A stretch of DNA of 64,000 bases from Cranoglanis bouderius (Eukaryota; Chordata; Actinopteri; Siluriformes; Cranoglanididae), in contig CM042544.1 of the NCBI GenBank assembly GCA_023630585.1, positions 20,694,256-20,758,255 on the forward strand. The letters are read 5' to 3'. This document shows, in pieces, positions 1 to 12,470 of this stretch. The notes under the pieces are model-generated. The model had not been told where the DNA came from, made no database searches, and saw only the letters and a program-made list of their open reading frames with translations. The first letter of the stretch is position 1. Every line of letters begins with the position of its first letter. The translations under genes were made by a program, and so were the position numbers.

Positions 1-1413
1 GTGTTGGTTGTTTTGCTGTTTTGTTGGTTCATGGTTTTAAAATGCCATTACACACAGTCAGGGAATAAAAGTGAGCTCTTAAGAATATTGAGATCTTGAG
101 GGCTGGCAGATGGCTCCAGTGTAGACTAACTGGTTTGTGTGAGGGCCCTTCATGTGTGTAAGCATGTGAGAGAGACTGCTATAGTTCTGGCCAGTGTGAT
201 GGTGGTAGTGATGTTTGTTATATGATACCTCCTGTTGGTTTGTGCTTGAGTGTATAGTAATGCCTTCAGCAACTTTACATCTCCTGATCTCCTGTCATGG
301 TTTTGCTGTACACACCATCACAACTTGGAGCACTTAACAGTAATCCTCGACTGCTGCTAGAGACGCATGATTACTGCAAAGAACTTGGGATTGCTCCTGC
401 AGTGGCTGCGTAACCTTTCAATGTTTTCCACTTCTTTGCCCTAATTATAACAAATAGATTGCACATTTCTAAGCTTTTTGTAAACCTTTGACATTTTTAA
501 ATTATCTAATTACAGTCTAAAACATTCATATATTTTTCCCAGAGCATCTATTTTAGTGACAATACACAGATTTACGTTCCGTTACAGATTTTAGTACTTG
601 CTCTGTTAGTGGCCTCATTAAGAGACTGTTTGTTGTACACTCAAAACAGTGATGGACACGGAAACCCTAGTTCACTCTAGTGTCTTCACGACCTCTCGTC
701 TTGACTACCGCATTGGCCTTTTTAATTAAACCATTACTAACCATTACTAGACTAAAATATATTCAAAACTCATTAGCTAGAGTCCATAATCAAAATAAAT
801 GACTCCTGTTAACCATTAAAACCATTTGACTGAAACTGACGACCAAATCCGGACTGTTGTTTTTGCATGACGCATAGCAGGAGGTGATTGTGAAAAATGG
901 TGCTACAGTTTGCAATTACTATAGTTTGTATGTAACTTATAAACTTATAAACAAGCTTACAGCTTGTACGTATACTGTACTATATACTATAGGTTAGTCT
1001 TGCAAGCTTCTTGCCAGTGCAAGAGAAGAGCCAGTGATTAATCCAGTAACTAAGCTCATTTTTGTCATGTTAACTGTTTCCCCGTGTACTCTGTAGCTGA
1101 TTTTGATGATGATGATTATGAAGATTGATATTATTATTGTTATTATTATTATTTCTACAGAAAGGGGTTGAGAGCTGTATTAGTGTGTGTGTGTATTTGA
1201 TCACTGCACTATAAAGAAGCTCTACCTCCCAGATGCACTTTAACAGACACATTGGAGCTCTCACACAGAACTTGGGGGTTCTTCTGCTCTCTCTCTCCCT
1301 TTCATTCATGAATATTCACCCAACTTCAATGAGAGCTCACTGAATAACACACGTGTGTGTGTGTATATGTGTGTGTGTATATGTATATGTATATGTGTGT
1401 GTGTGTGTATATA

Positions 1414-1613
1414 CAGGTGCATCTCAATAAATTAGAATGTCGTGGAAAAGTTCATTTATTTCAGTAATTCAACTCAAATTGTGAAACTCGTGTATAAAAT
1501 AAATTCAATGCCACAGACTGAAGTAGTTTAAGTCTTTGGTTCTTTTAATTGTGATGATTTTGGCTCACATTTAACAAAAACCCACCAATTCACTATCTCA
1601 ACAAATTAGAATA
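1414..1613 (+). repeat. Left terminal inverted repeat of Tc1-like element
   Basis: The repeat begins CAGGTGCATCTCAATAAATT and ends in an inner copy of the AAATTAGAAT motif. It pairs with 2721-2921. Confidence 0.93.
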
Positions 1614-1692
1614 CTTCATAAGACCAATAAAAAAAACATTTTTAGTGAATTGTTGGCCTTCTGGAAAGTATGTTCATTTACTGTACATGTAC

Positions 1693-2658
1693 TCAATACT
1701 TGGTAGGGGCTCCATTTGCTTTAATTACTGCCTCAATTCGGCGTGGCATGGAGGTGATCAGTTTGTGGCACTGCTGAGGTGGTATGGAAGCCCAGATTTC
1801 TTTGACAGTGGCCTTCAGCTCATCTGCATTTTTTGGTCTCTTGTATCTCATTTTCCTCTTGACAATACCCCATAGATTCTCTATGGGGTTCAGGTCTGGT
1901 GAGTTTGCTGGCCAGTCAAGCACACCAACACCATGGTCATTTAACCAACTTTTGGTGCTTTTGGCAAAGTGGGCAGGTGCCAAATCCTGCTGGAAAATGA
2001 AATCAGCATCTTCAAAATGCTGGTCAGCTGAAGGAAGCATGAAATGCTCCAAAATTTCTTGGTAAATTGGTGCAATGACTTTGGTTTTCAAGAAACACAA
2101 TGGACCAACACCAGCAGATGACATTGCACCCCAAATCATCACAGACTGTGGAAACTGAACACTGGACTTCAAGCAACTTGGGCTATGAGCTTCTCCACCC
2201 TTCCTCCAGACTCTAGGACCTTGGTTTCCAAATGAAATACAAAACTTGCTCCCATCTGAAAAGAGGACTTTGGACCACTGGTCAACAGTCCAGTTCTTCT
2301 TCTCGTTAGCCCAGGTAAGATGCCTCTGATGTTGTCTGTGGTTCAGGAGTGGCTTAACAAGAGGAATACGACAACTGTAGCCAAATTCCTTGGCACGTCT
2401 GTGTGTGGTGGCTCTTGATGCCTTGACCCCAGCCTCAGTCCATTCCTTGTGAAGTTCACTCAAATTCTTGAATCGATTTTGCTTGACAATCCTCATAAGG
2501 CTGCGGTTCTCTCGGTTGGTTGTGCATCTTTTTCTTCCACACTTTTTCCTTCCACTCAACTTTCTGTTAACATGCTTGGATACAGCACTCTGTGAACAGC
2601 CAGCTTCTTTGGCAATGAATGTTTGTGGCTTACCTAGTGAACCAAACTGAGAGACCAT
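1693..2658 (-). CDS. Tc1-like transposase, DD34E, 321 aa
   Basis: A cut-and-paste transposase of the Tc1/mariner superfamily that would excise and insert the surrounding element at TA sites. The ORF is uninterrupted. Residues 5-30 and on form the N-terminal paired-like helix-turn-helix DNA-binding region, followed by a basic GRKKCGRKR stretch. The catalytic triad is visible as Asp135 (LFSDGSKF), Asp225 (FQQDLAPAH) and Glu260 (SPDLNPIENLW), with 34 residues between the last two. The protein ends PTKY, as is typical. Relatives usually read SDES or SDET at the first Asp; here it is SDGS. The length is slightly below the usual 340 or so, because the N-terminus starts at MVSQFGSLGK. It lies wholly inside the element and is unrelated to the semaphorin. 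Activity is not proven. Confidence 0.93.
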   Translation of the reverse strand: MVSQFGSLGKPQTFIAKEAGCSQSAVSKHVNRKLSGRKKCGRKRCTTNRENRSLMRIVKQNRFKNLSELHKEWTEAGVKASRATTHRRAKEFGYSCRIPLVKPLLNHRQHQRHLTWANEKKNWTVDQWSKVLFSDGSKFCISFGNQGPRVWRKGGEAHSPSCLKSSVQFPQSVMIWGAMSSAGVGPLCFLKTKVIAPIYQEILEHFMLPSADQHFEDADFIFQQDLAPAHFAKSTKSWLNDHGVGVLDWPANSPDLNPIENLWGIVKRKMRYKRPKNADELKATVKEIWASIPPQQCHKLITSMPRRIEAVIKANGAPTKY

Positions 2659-2720
2659 TTTGAAGGCTCAGGAAACCTTTGCAGGTGTTTTGAGTTGATT
2701 AGTTGATTGGCATGTCACCA

Positions 2721-2921
2721 TATTCTAATTTGTTGAGATGAGTGAATTGGTGGGTTTTTGTTAAATGTGAGCCAAAATCATCACAATTAAAAGAACCAAA
2801 GACTTAAACTACTTCAGTCTGTGGCATTGAATTTATTTAATACACGAGTTTCACAATTGGAGTTGAATTACTGAAATAAACGAACTTTTCCACGACATTC
2901 TAATTTATTGAGATGCACCTG
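2721..2921 (-). repeat. Right terminal inverted repeat of Tc1-like element
   Basis: This is the reverse complement of 1414-1613, with three substitutions and one small indel by eye. Confidence 0.93.
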
Positions 2922-3290
2922 TGTATATATATATATGTATGTATATAATGTGATATTATACACACACACTGCTGTGTGGGTAGAGGCTTTGATGTTGTGA
3001 TCTGAGGAGGAGATGCAACCTATAAATAAAGCAAGCTCCCTGTCTCTCTCACTCTCTTCCTCTCTCTCTCTCTCTCTCTCGCTCGCTCACTCTCCCTGTC
3101 CTTCTGCATTTTATTCTTTAGGTGTCTCTCCGCATTTCTGTCTCACTCTTGGTCTTTCTCTCTCTCTTTAAGCTGAGTATTTCATCTTCCCAGCAGGACT
3201 GAGCTGGGTATCATTTTTATCTGCCTGCTAGTCCCTTTTGCTCAGGGGAGATAGAGCATTGGAGAAAAATAATAACATAACGTGTACATG

Positions 3291-3314
3291 CACAGACAGA
3301 CAGACAGACAGACA

Positions 3315-3352
<38 letters not shown>
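3291..3352. repeat. (CAGA)n(CA)n microsatellite
   Basis: Six to seven CAGA units pass into about 17 CA units. Confidence 0.95.
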
Positions 3353-3354
<2 letters not shown>

Positions 3355-3640
3355 GTTAATGAGTAGAGTGTTGCCACCTTACTCCACTTTACTCCTTCCT
3401 ACTCCACCAGACTCTACTCTACTATAACGTCTGAATGTATCAAACTGATTTCTGAATCAGCCTGGATCTAGCAAAAAGTTTCTCTGTGTCTTTGAGGCTT
3501 GAATTCTTATCGGTAGACCCCCCCCCCCCCCCCCCCGCCGGTCTTCACCAGATGCCATCGGAATGCGACACGACCCCCCCTCTTCAGAGACACACACACA
3601 AACACACACACACAAAGCATACACCCGTGCACACACACAA

Positions 3641-5165
3641 TGTAAGAATTTCTTTTGAATGTAACATGTAATTTTATGTAATTATTCGATGTCCAAATAG
3701 TGTGATGTTATCTTATTTGCATATATTGTGTGTTTATGTAACATAACTATAATGATTTTAGATAGTTTTAACTTAGGATATTATTTTAAATGTCTGTAAC
3801 CATGTTTTACTTGTAATATTCTTTACAAGTCCATCGAATTTGGTATGTGGTTAATCGTCTTGCGATACCCTGATTGATTATGCATATCATATTGCAATGG
3901 GATACATTATTTCATGCTTTTTCTTAATTTCACACGGAATACGGTATAAACCGGCTCCTTCCTGGACATGCAAATTCGGGTCTGAGACCAGACATAGAGA
4001 GTTCATCCCGCCAGCAAATCCAACTTCCTGATTGGCCCATAGCCCAAAGAGGCGTGTGCGTTGGTGTTGTCTTTAAAACAACACCACGCTTTGAAAGTCT
4101 CACTTCGCACTCTTCAGTCTCTCTTCACTCTCTTTTTCACTTCAACTTCACTTCTACGCTCCTTCCAGAGGAAGCCAGGATCTCTCTCTCCCGGACAAAA
4201 GATGCAACCGCCTCACGGCCCACGCCTTTTCAAACGGCACGACGAACCAGCGAACTCTACACGACCTCGCGCGAACTTTCAAACCGAAGCCATGCAAGTA
4301 TAGTTAATGGATCTATATCTGCGTTTAAGATTGTACCCCTGTTTACAGGAGATTTAAGTTCGTTGCTGGTTTTGAAAAAGGCTAATTAGTTGTGTTTTTG
4401 TCTGCCATTCCCTTTTATTTCATTACTTTCTCTCTATACCTTTTCTTTCCTTGTATATAGATGTACATATGTATGTTTTGCTTAGAGTTAGTCGTGTGTA
4501 TCCATAGTTACATCCAGTTATTAAAATCTATTATCCCACGCCTGATTTTCTCTGTTTTTGTTCACGTGATAGAGTCCCTTCTTCACTGCATAAGAACCTC
4601 GCGTACCCGCTCTAATTTTTAATAACAACTTCGTTGGTTAATCCTTCCTGGCCAGAAGGATAAACTCCCTCTTTAGAGTTCATAATTCCAAACTAGACTA
4701 CAGATGAACCTAAAAGCTGATCTAGACCACATACATAGTCATAATTAATTATAATCCGTTGTAGTTAATTATCTATATGTATATGTGCACATACATGAAT
4801 TCCCTTTCATGGCTGATGTATATTTATAACTGGTCACAACACGCGTTGATTAGATATATAGATATATTTCACGCCATTCGAGCGAATTCCTTATATAAAT
4901 TGGAGAATACATTTAAACGTGTTAAACATCTTTTAATTCGTTACATAAATTGTAACTGGTGGAGAATTTTTTTTAAACGTTGCAGATTCACCTGATTTAC
5001 TACACATTCTGGTAGATAAGGCGGGCACGCTTTAAAACTCGTCTCCTTTAAAAAGGTGCGTCGAATCCAAGCGTGCGCTTCTGTTTCGTTTTTCATGTTT
5101 AAAGTTGATCCATTACATTATTCTGGTGGAAAAGAATAATGCTAGTAATGATTGATCCGTTACAC
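3641..5165. mobile_element. Possible LTR-like insertion (weak)
   Basis: The stretch begins TGTAAG and ends GTTACA, a short TGTAA/TTACA inversion as in LTRs. It carries a TATA-like GTATAAA near 3953, followed by a GC-richer leader. Three related CTGGTGGA or CTGGTAGA motifs stand near 4956, 5007 and 5118, reminiscent of the sequence just after some Ty3/gypsy LTRs. No gag or pol frame is visible and I cannot find a clean target-site duplication. Limits are approximate; it could be another kind of repeat. Confidence 0.3.
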
Positions 5166-5640
5166 CACTCTACTTTGCCATACTCCTTAACTCCATCTTA
5201 CTCCACTCTGATCTAACCCCTCCCTACTCGACCATACTCCACCCTGCTTTATTCTATTCCACGCTGTTCTACTCTGCTTCACCCAGCTCCACTCTGCTCC
5301 ATCCCTCTTCATTCTACTCCATCCTTTCTCAGTCTGCTCTGTCCTGCTTCACTCTACTCCATCCTGCTTCACTCTACTCCATCCTGCTCCAATCTGCTTT
5401 AACTTGCTATACTCTGCTTTAAACCACTCCACTCTATTCCACCTTACTTCTTTCACTAGTTCACTTTGCTCTACTCTATCATGATTCCACTCAACTATGC
5501 CACACTCCATACTACTGCATTCTTCTCAATACTGTGCCAGTCTGCCTCATCCTGCTACACTCCACTCTACTCCACCATACCTTTCCATACTTTACTCCAT
5601 ACTTCACTCTATTCTTCTTTACTCCATATTCTTTCTTTCT
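5161..5640. repeat. Degenerate pyrimidine-rich CTACTCCATCCTG-type repeat
   Basis: Irregular units of about 10-15 bases related to CTCTACTCCATCCTGCTTCA repeat for nearly 480 bases and end in (TTCT)n and (CACT)n. A shorter tract of the same flavour sits at 3365-3424. Confidence 0.8.
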
Positions 5641-6664
5641 TTCTTTCTTTCTTTCTCACTCACTCACTCACTGACTTGCACTCAGTCTGTGTGTCTGTCT
5701 GTCACTCTAATTGGAATCGTGTGGCGCCATGCTCAGTTTGATGACTGAGTGGGAGTGTGCGTCATGCCGCTTTGACAAGTGCTCTGGAGCTCTTTGATAA
5801 AGACTCTGTCTAAGCTTTCTCCCAATCAGCACTGCTCATCCCTGCTTACCCACTTGCTTGCCTCCTTGGGGAATTCTCTTTGGTGTGGGTGTGGGTGTGT
5901 ATGTGTGTGTGTCTGTGCCTGCATGTGTGTGGGGGATCTTGTGTGCATGTCTGTGATGACTATTGCAGTCAAGTCCCAGGCAGTGGTTTTTGAAGACCTA
6001 GAACAGACTGTAAAAATAGAGCTGCATGCAGAAGTGCGAGAGTCAAGCTCTTCCAGCTGCTCTGCCAGGTCCTCCTGCACACACACTCCACTTTCCAATT
6101 ATAACGCCCTTCAACAGGGGGCCTGCTAGAATTTCTGTCAATACCAGTGCAGGTTAGGTTTCTCAATAACAAACTAAATTATTAATGGAAGAGAGAGAGA
6201 GGTGGAGAGAGAGTGAACACGTGTAGTGTTTACTTTTATTCATAACATGAAACATAAGACAGAAGTGAGATGGCTTAATGATACTCTGAATAATTCTGCA
6301 GGATTGTCAGACTTGGTTCACAGTTAAGACAGGCACAAGAAAGAAAGAAGTGGATTTTTTCCCCCCTCTTTCCATATTTCTGATTTCTAAGGAGAATGAG
6401 CTGTGCTGTGTATGCAGACCATTGTTCTAGGAGACAAGAGCTGTAGGGAAAGACGGGTCATGCCTTTCTGATGTCTGGAAGTGGAATGACCTCACTGTGG
6501 TTTCCTATTGATTGGTCCTGTGGCTGTCTGCTGTCTGGCAGAGATCCCGCTCTTGTGTCTGGCCAGCGTCTGGCCAACGCTGGCACTGGAAACTTCAAGA
6601 GGTGTAGAGAAAACAATCGTCGGGGCTTAAGGGAAAAAAACCCTTAAAGGTATTGTTTAGTATC

Positions 6665-6678
6665 GTGTGAGTGAGTGA

Positions 6679-6726
<48 letters not shown>
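6665..6726. repeat. (GTGA)n(GT)n microsatellite
   Basis: GTGA units pass into an uninterrupted GT run of about 22 units. Confidence 0.95.
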
Positions 6727-6727
<1 letters not shown>

Positions 6728-7349
6728 TGACTGACTGTCTGTGTGTGAGTATGTTTTTGTAGTGTTGTTTTGTGCAGCAGTTGTTTCTGGTGGATAATTG
6801 TCTCACTTTTCTGTCTATGGATAAAAGCATATGCTGAATAAATGAACGTATAATAAATGAAGTTTTTCTGTTCTCTAGTCTGCTACAGGGCTTTTCTCAT
6901 GCAACAGGCCAAGTACTGTATTTGTGCCCAAGTGCTTCACTCTCCTTGACTATATCAAGAGCTCTCTGGATATTTCATTCCATTAAAAAAAAAGCCTTGT
7001 TGTGTCGAGAGAAAGTGTCAATAACACTATTATACGGAGTGGAAAGCACTGTAATGGTTCATTTAAACACTTTTTCATGACAGCAAAGCTTTAATAGAAT
7101 TCAGATCGGCAATCCCACCTCTTACAGCATCAACTGAATTTTTTTATTTTGGTACATGCAGAATTACAGAAAAGGCTAGCTGCTTGAGGGGGCTGTATTG
7201 ACTCTTGAGTGACCTTTCTCCTCCTTTTCCTCCTCCTCCTTGTCAGTTTGTCTAAACCCCAAAGCCAGTGGCGGATACTTTCTCTCCCTGTAGGTTTAGC
7301 CGACTGGCATCGATAGCAAGATGACTGTGACCTCGCTGCTATAGACCAG

Positions 7350-7380
<31 letters not shown>

Positions 7381-10300
7381 GGAATGGCATTGAGGCATTC
7401 ATTTAGAGCTCATGCTCGTGCCACTGCCCTGATAGAGAAGAGAGAGCACTGATGGTTCTGACACCATCTATTTGCTCCTAATCCCAAATGAGGCCAAGGA
7501 TGCTGTCTGTCTGCTGAATTGATTCTCTCTGCACATCTATTACAACAAGTAAACTTACTGTCAGTCACACGGTCTCAACATGCTATTGCGGTTTCTTGCA
7601 ATTTCCGAAGTCCTGCTTTTATCGGCTGTTACACTGCTATTTCTAGGGACATAAAAAAAAAAAAACCTCTCTATTACGTGGCAAACATTGTGGTCTGATG
7701 TTCCATTTTAGCAAGTAATCTTGAACCTGCAGAATTTCTTCACAAGTAGCTCTTAAGTAACTCTTCTTAAGTAGTATAAAGGAATTTACTTTTGTCTGAG
7801 AATACCTAATAGAGGCTCTGGGGTGTAGATGTATGAGGTGTGTGTGCATGTGTTTGAACTCGAAGTGGTGATTTTTAAAAGCTTTTAATTAACAATACCC
7901 TCCAACTCTGTGTGACTGGGATGTTACACTTCTGAAATTTCACATTCTCTTTCGCAGCTGTAGGGGTCGTTCTATGATAATTGCCCAACGCTGCACGATC
8001 CCAGTTCCAATTTAGTAGTCCAGCAGCAGAATGGACACCGACTGAAATCTAATTAGGAGGTTTACTGACTGTATTGGCTGTGAGATGGTTAATGAAATGG
8101 GCTAAGAGCACTGAGCAGGTGTTAGCACCACCAGCGTTTACCACAGACCCAGGATGCAGGGCCAATCAGTTCACCACAGCTTATTGTGGCTCTTCCTGAG
8201 CTGAGATCATACTAAATGGAGGCACAGTCTTGGGCCTGTGTAGAAGTACAGCCATGTCTTACTTTGTGTCTCAGTGTTGCTGGCAGTTGGTTTCATTTGA
8301 TTTGATGATTCTTTGAGACCTGTGTGATGGGTATCATGGGATCAGTCTCTGGCTGCACGCTGACAAACTGGCCCACCATCAGCAGGTTACAACCACATAG
8401 TCTGATTAGACAATACTGCCTTTGTAAAGCTGAATCACAGGCTACCTCTCCTGCCCCTGTTTTTCTTGGAGCTTCTTAACTGTCAGGATAAAGTACACAA
8501 AGACGCAATATATAGACTTGTTTGTTTCTCAGAAGCTGACTGTATGTGTACCTCACATGCTCAAGAAGGGAAATAACTACGGCCTTGTTTTAAAGGCTTG
8601 TGCTTCATTTGCACCTCAGTTTCTCAGCCCAGCTGTTCCTTGGGCTTGCTAATCAGCTTCAGAATATCATTAAAAAAAAAAAGGTCCAATCTGCCAGGCA
8701 GTCATGCCATGTGAGGATTTAACGGTGGCAGTAAGATGCGATCATTTGCAATGTAAACTCCCCTTAGGCTAAGTTCTTTGGATGCTTATATGCACTATTC
8801 CCATTTGTTAGTCGAACAGCGCTTCTCATCTGTCCTTAAGATCTAGAAGCTTCTCAGGGGTGCTAGAAGTGTTTGGGGGTAATTTCTGAAAGCCACATGT
8901 GGCAGTGCAGTCTTCCTGCAGATAGTCTAGCTGTGGCCCTGTTAATTGGCACAGCTACAAGCCGGTCCTTGCTGCAGTGGCTGGGGGGTAATGGGCCATG
9001 GAGAGCTCACGCACTAACGTGCCTAATCATGTTTGAAATGACACAGGGGCCCTGGGACACATGCCTTCATTAAGTGTGGTGATGTATACGAAAGGGGCAG
9101 AGAGGAGGACTTAGTCGGGCAAGGGTCCCAAAGCATGCAAGAAGGGAGGCTCTGCTCCCAAGCCAGAGATAATGGAAGGATCAGATCATAGCCGCTTCTC
9201 CTGAAATGTGCATAATACTCATCATATTTAAATTTGGCCCTTGTGGTTTTAATCAGTGTAGCAAAGCCAGAGTTGTTACACTAGCCTGATGTAGATCTCT
9301 TTAAGATGATCATACCGTATTACATGTGTGCCTTAAAGCACAGGCATTTTCCAGTTATTGGAGTTACTCTGCACAACTAGGGACGTGTCAGACAAGAGAG
9401 GTGCACCTAACGGCCTAAGTGCAACCCCAAGCCTCGGCATTTCCAAGTGAATGCCACATAATCAATCCAGAACCCCAGAGCCTCTCTATCCTCAGACTCT
9501 AAACAGCTAATGCCCAGAAATCCTCCACTGCATGGGCCTGCCTTGTTCCCCTAACAACAGCTGTCAGCTTGTCGGCGCCTCATATTTGGCCAAACAGTTT
9601 TTTAAATCCCGACTGATTACAGATTGGTGAGACTTTTCAAGGACATGGTGTACAAGTCAAGCAAGCAGATAGTTTCGGGGGAGTGCATGTGGGAATGTGT
9701 GTGTGTGGAGGGTCTCTGTTAGTGATAACAGTGTTGTGGTGTATGGGTTTTTACAGTTTTGGGTTTCTTGTTTTGCGTCTGCTATTCATTTTGTGACCCG
9801 CTTTGGAGGATGTGGCCTCATGTCTTGGTCCCATTGTGTGCCAAAACACATCATTCAACCAAGGTCAAGGTTAAATTTTGAACTCTTTGAGTTTGCGGTT
9901 ATCAGCAGCAATAACAAGACACGTTAAAATATTGTATGACTTATTTGTGTCTTGTAGCTTATAGAAAGCGTAAAGTTTTAATTCATCCCACATTCATGGT
10001 TGTGAGTCAAAAGAGGCATCCATTTTTGTCTGCATATTTTCAATATGTATGATTTGTTTTCCATGTCTGGACTTTATTAAGACATGTTCAATTTATGTCT
10101 ATATGCCCAAGTTAGTTAGATTCCAGCATTTTTATTTTTGAGTAAAAATATGTACATTTCTGGAGGCATGTTGTTTTTTTTCTCACATTTTGCCTGCTGA
10201 CAGCTGCATAGTTACAGCTACTGAATTTACAAAAAGATCAGTAAGACTTGTTGTATAGTAAGTGTTGAATGACATTAAGCATTTGAAATAATTAGTGTCT

Positions 10301-10382
10301 TTCATGGGGTGTTAAACAAGGGGAAAATTTGATGTAAATCACTTCACAGTTTAAGATTTAATGTCAGACTAAACTAGAAATA

Positions 10383-10820
10383 CACTATGCCCAAAAGTTT
10401 TGGGACATCACACCCATATGTGCTTATTGAGCATCCCATTCCAGATTTAGTTTCCCCTTTGCGGTTATAATAACCTCCACTCTTCTGGAAAGGATTTCCA
10501 CTAGATTTTGGAGTGGGATGTGGGGATTTTTTCCATTCAGCCACAAGAGCATTAGTGAGGTCAGGCACCGATGTTTGGTGAGGAGGCCTGGGGCACAGTC
10601 AGTGTTCCAGTTGATCCCAAAGGTGTTCACTGGGGTTGAGGTCAGGGCTCTGTGCAGGCTACTCGAGTTCTTCCACTCCAACCTTGGCTGGAACAGGTTT
10701 GAGCCCCTTAGTTCCAGTGAAGGAAATTGTAATGTAATGCATCCAACTTTGTGGCAACAGTTTGAGGAAGGCCCACATTTGGGTGTGATGGCCAGGCGTC
10801 CACCAACTTTTGGCCTGCAA
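10383..10820 (-). mobile_element. Decayed Tc1-like element, copy 1 of a three-copy family
   Basis: The left end is TACACTATGCCCAAAAGT and the right end holds GTCCACCAACTTTTGGCC, inverted versions of one terminal repeat. Between them, the minus strand retains transposase-like fragments (MPDLTNALVAEW). It matches 40330-40685 and 42314-42776 over long blocks, such as the segment with AAGGTGTTCACTGGGGTTGA. Stops and frameshifts break the reading frame. Confidence 0.8.
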
Positions 10821-12392
10821 GGAAGTAAACATATTTAAAGAATCATTGAGTTGTACATGGCATCATCTTAGTGCATGACTCACCATGTCCACATGACATT
10901 ACAAATTAAACTGAACTGAACCTGAATCCAAACGTTTGAGTTCTCAGGACGTCTGACCGTCACTATTAGGAATTTAACTGAGCTGAGCCTGGAGTTGTTC
11001 AGAGTGACTGCAGTGATGGAGGCATGAGAGTGAGCAGCGAGGGGAAGTAATTAAGGCCAAATCCATTTAGGTCATTTAATTAACCATGTGACAAGTCCAC
11101 TAGCTTCGGGAGCCTATCAGTGCTAGAATCAGTCTTCAGTGCTGAGTGAGGGCCCTTATTGGGTATATATTAATGACTGTGGAAATGCTCTGCAGCAAAG
11201 ACTGACTTTATAGAAAATATCAGAAAGTACTTGGGAACTTGACATTTGGTTCCCAGAAAGTTGACGGGAAATTTTAGGCCATCTTTCACTTAACATTTTT
11301 CCCTATATAAAGCCACATTTTTACACATATGAAGCCACTAATGAACAAATATCTAGCATTAAGCTGAATCATGGATCTGCTTGAGATCTTTCAGTTCAAC
11401 ATGACTACCAGTGCAGTGTTAGTCAGTCAGTCTCTCTCTCTCTCCCTGTCTCTCTCTCTCTCTCTCATTCTCACACTCTTTTGATCACAAGATGTTATTG
11501 CAATGGAGCAGAACCAGTGTGTCTGCTGTACTCTATAATAAATAATAAATAGCTCACAAAAAAGCCATTATTGAGGTAGAGCATGTGGCAATGCTGCATA
11601 ATCGCTGTTTGTTTGTGTTCATGTGGAATGTCCTTACTGCTTTGTGCAGCAATGGTGTGTATGTGTGTGAGAGAAAGTGAAAGGGCATGTATTTTGTACC
11701 ATGTGTCAGCGCAGAGCCCGGAGCCCCGACTGTTAGTCTGATAAGGCAAGTGACAAGCAAATCCTTGACAAAGAGCATCTCAGCCCTTGCTTAGTGTCCT
11801 GTAGCCTTTCATTAGCCTTTAGCCGGTGCTGAAGCATGGGGTCTGGTTGTGTGTGTGTGTGTGTGTGTGATTCTTGCTTGTGTAGAATGCATATGTGTGT
11901 AAGTTACATTCTTCATACTTTACATGCTTTTCTTATAACCCCAGAATCAGACAGTGATTTTCTGAGGGGAGGGGGGGGGGCGGGGTTGGGGGCTGACCAC
12001 TAAAAGGTTTGTCTTATTTATTTAGTGAAGTTAAGCTCAGATTTATATGTTTCAGTAGTATTCAGTAATATTTTTGGCTGCTGGAAGAGGCTCAGATGTG
12101 AGTTTCTTTCCAAAAACACAGTGTTATTATTCGAGTCTAATAAGCCCAAGCATGTGTAAGGACATATTTATGCAAATATATTTAATACATTATTCCCACA
12201 GTGTCAGGATTTTTATCCAGCTGAAATAAAAGCATGTTAGCTAGCTAAAACTGCAGAACATTGTTTTAATTCAGCTTGGGTATATATTTTATTAAAATTA
12301 ATAAATTACAAATTTATTAATGTTTTAATGTCTAATTTTGCTTGTGATGGCCTAACAATCTAACAAAATTAGTATGTATATGTACTGACCCA

Positions 12393-12398
<6 letters not shown>

Positions 12399-12468
<70 letters not shown>
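12399..12468. repeat. (TA)n microsatellite
   Basis: About 35 uninterrupted TA units. Confidence 0.97.

Positions 12469-12470
<2 letters not shown>

Larger units (their letters stand above)
1414..2921 (-). mobile_element. Complete Tc1-like transposon, 1508 bp
   Basis: Terminal inverted repeats of about 200 bp lie at 1414-1613 and 2721-2921; I count about four differences between them, so the copy looks young. Each repeat holds two direct motifs: ATCTCAATAAATTAGAAT at the outer end and ATCTCAACAAATTAGAAT (or near match) at the inner end. This is the IR/DR arrangement known in fish Tc1 elements such as Sleeping Beauty. The ends are CAGGTGCATC. The left flank is TA; the right flank reads TG then TA, so one target-site base appears changed within the TA/TG repeat. 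Confidence 0.95.

Noticed and set aside
4054..4389. 111-codon ORF
   Set aside because: It lies in the LTR-like block, has Ser/Thr/Arg-rich composition and no recognisable domain; most likely chance.
5161..5640. CRISPR-like or satellite array
   Set aside because: Units are irregular in length and sequence with no conserved repeat and spacer structure; it is a degenerate pyrimidine minisatellite.
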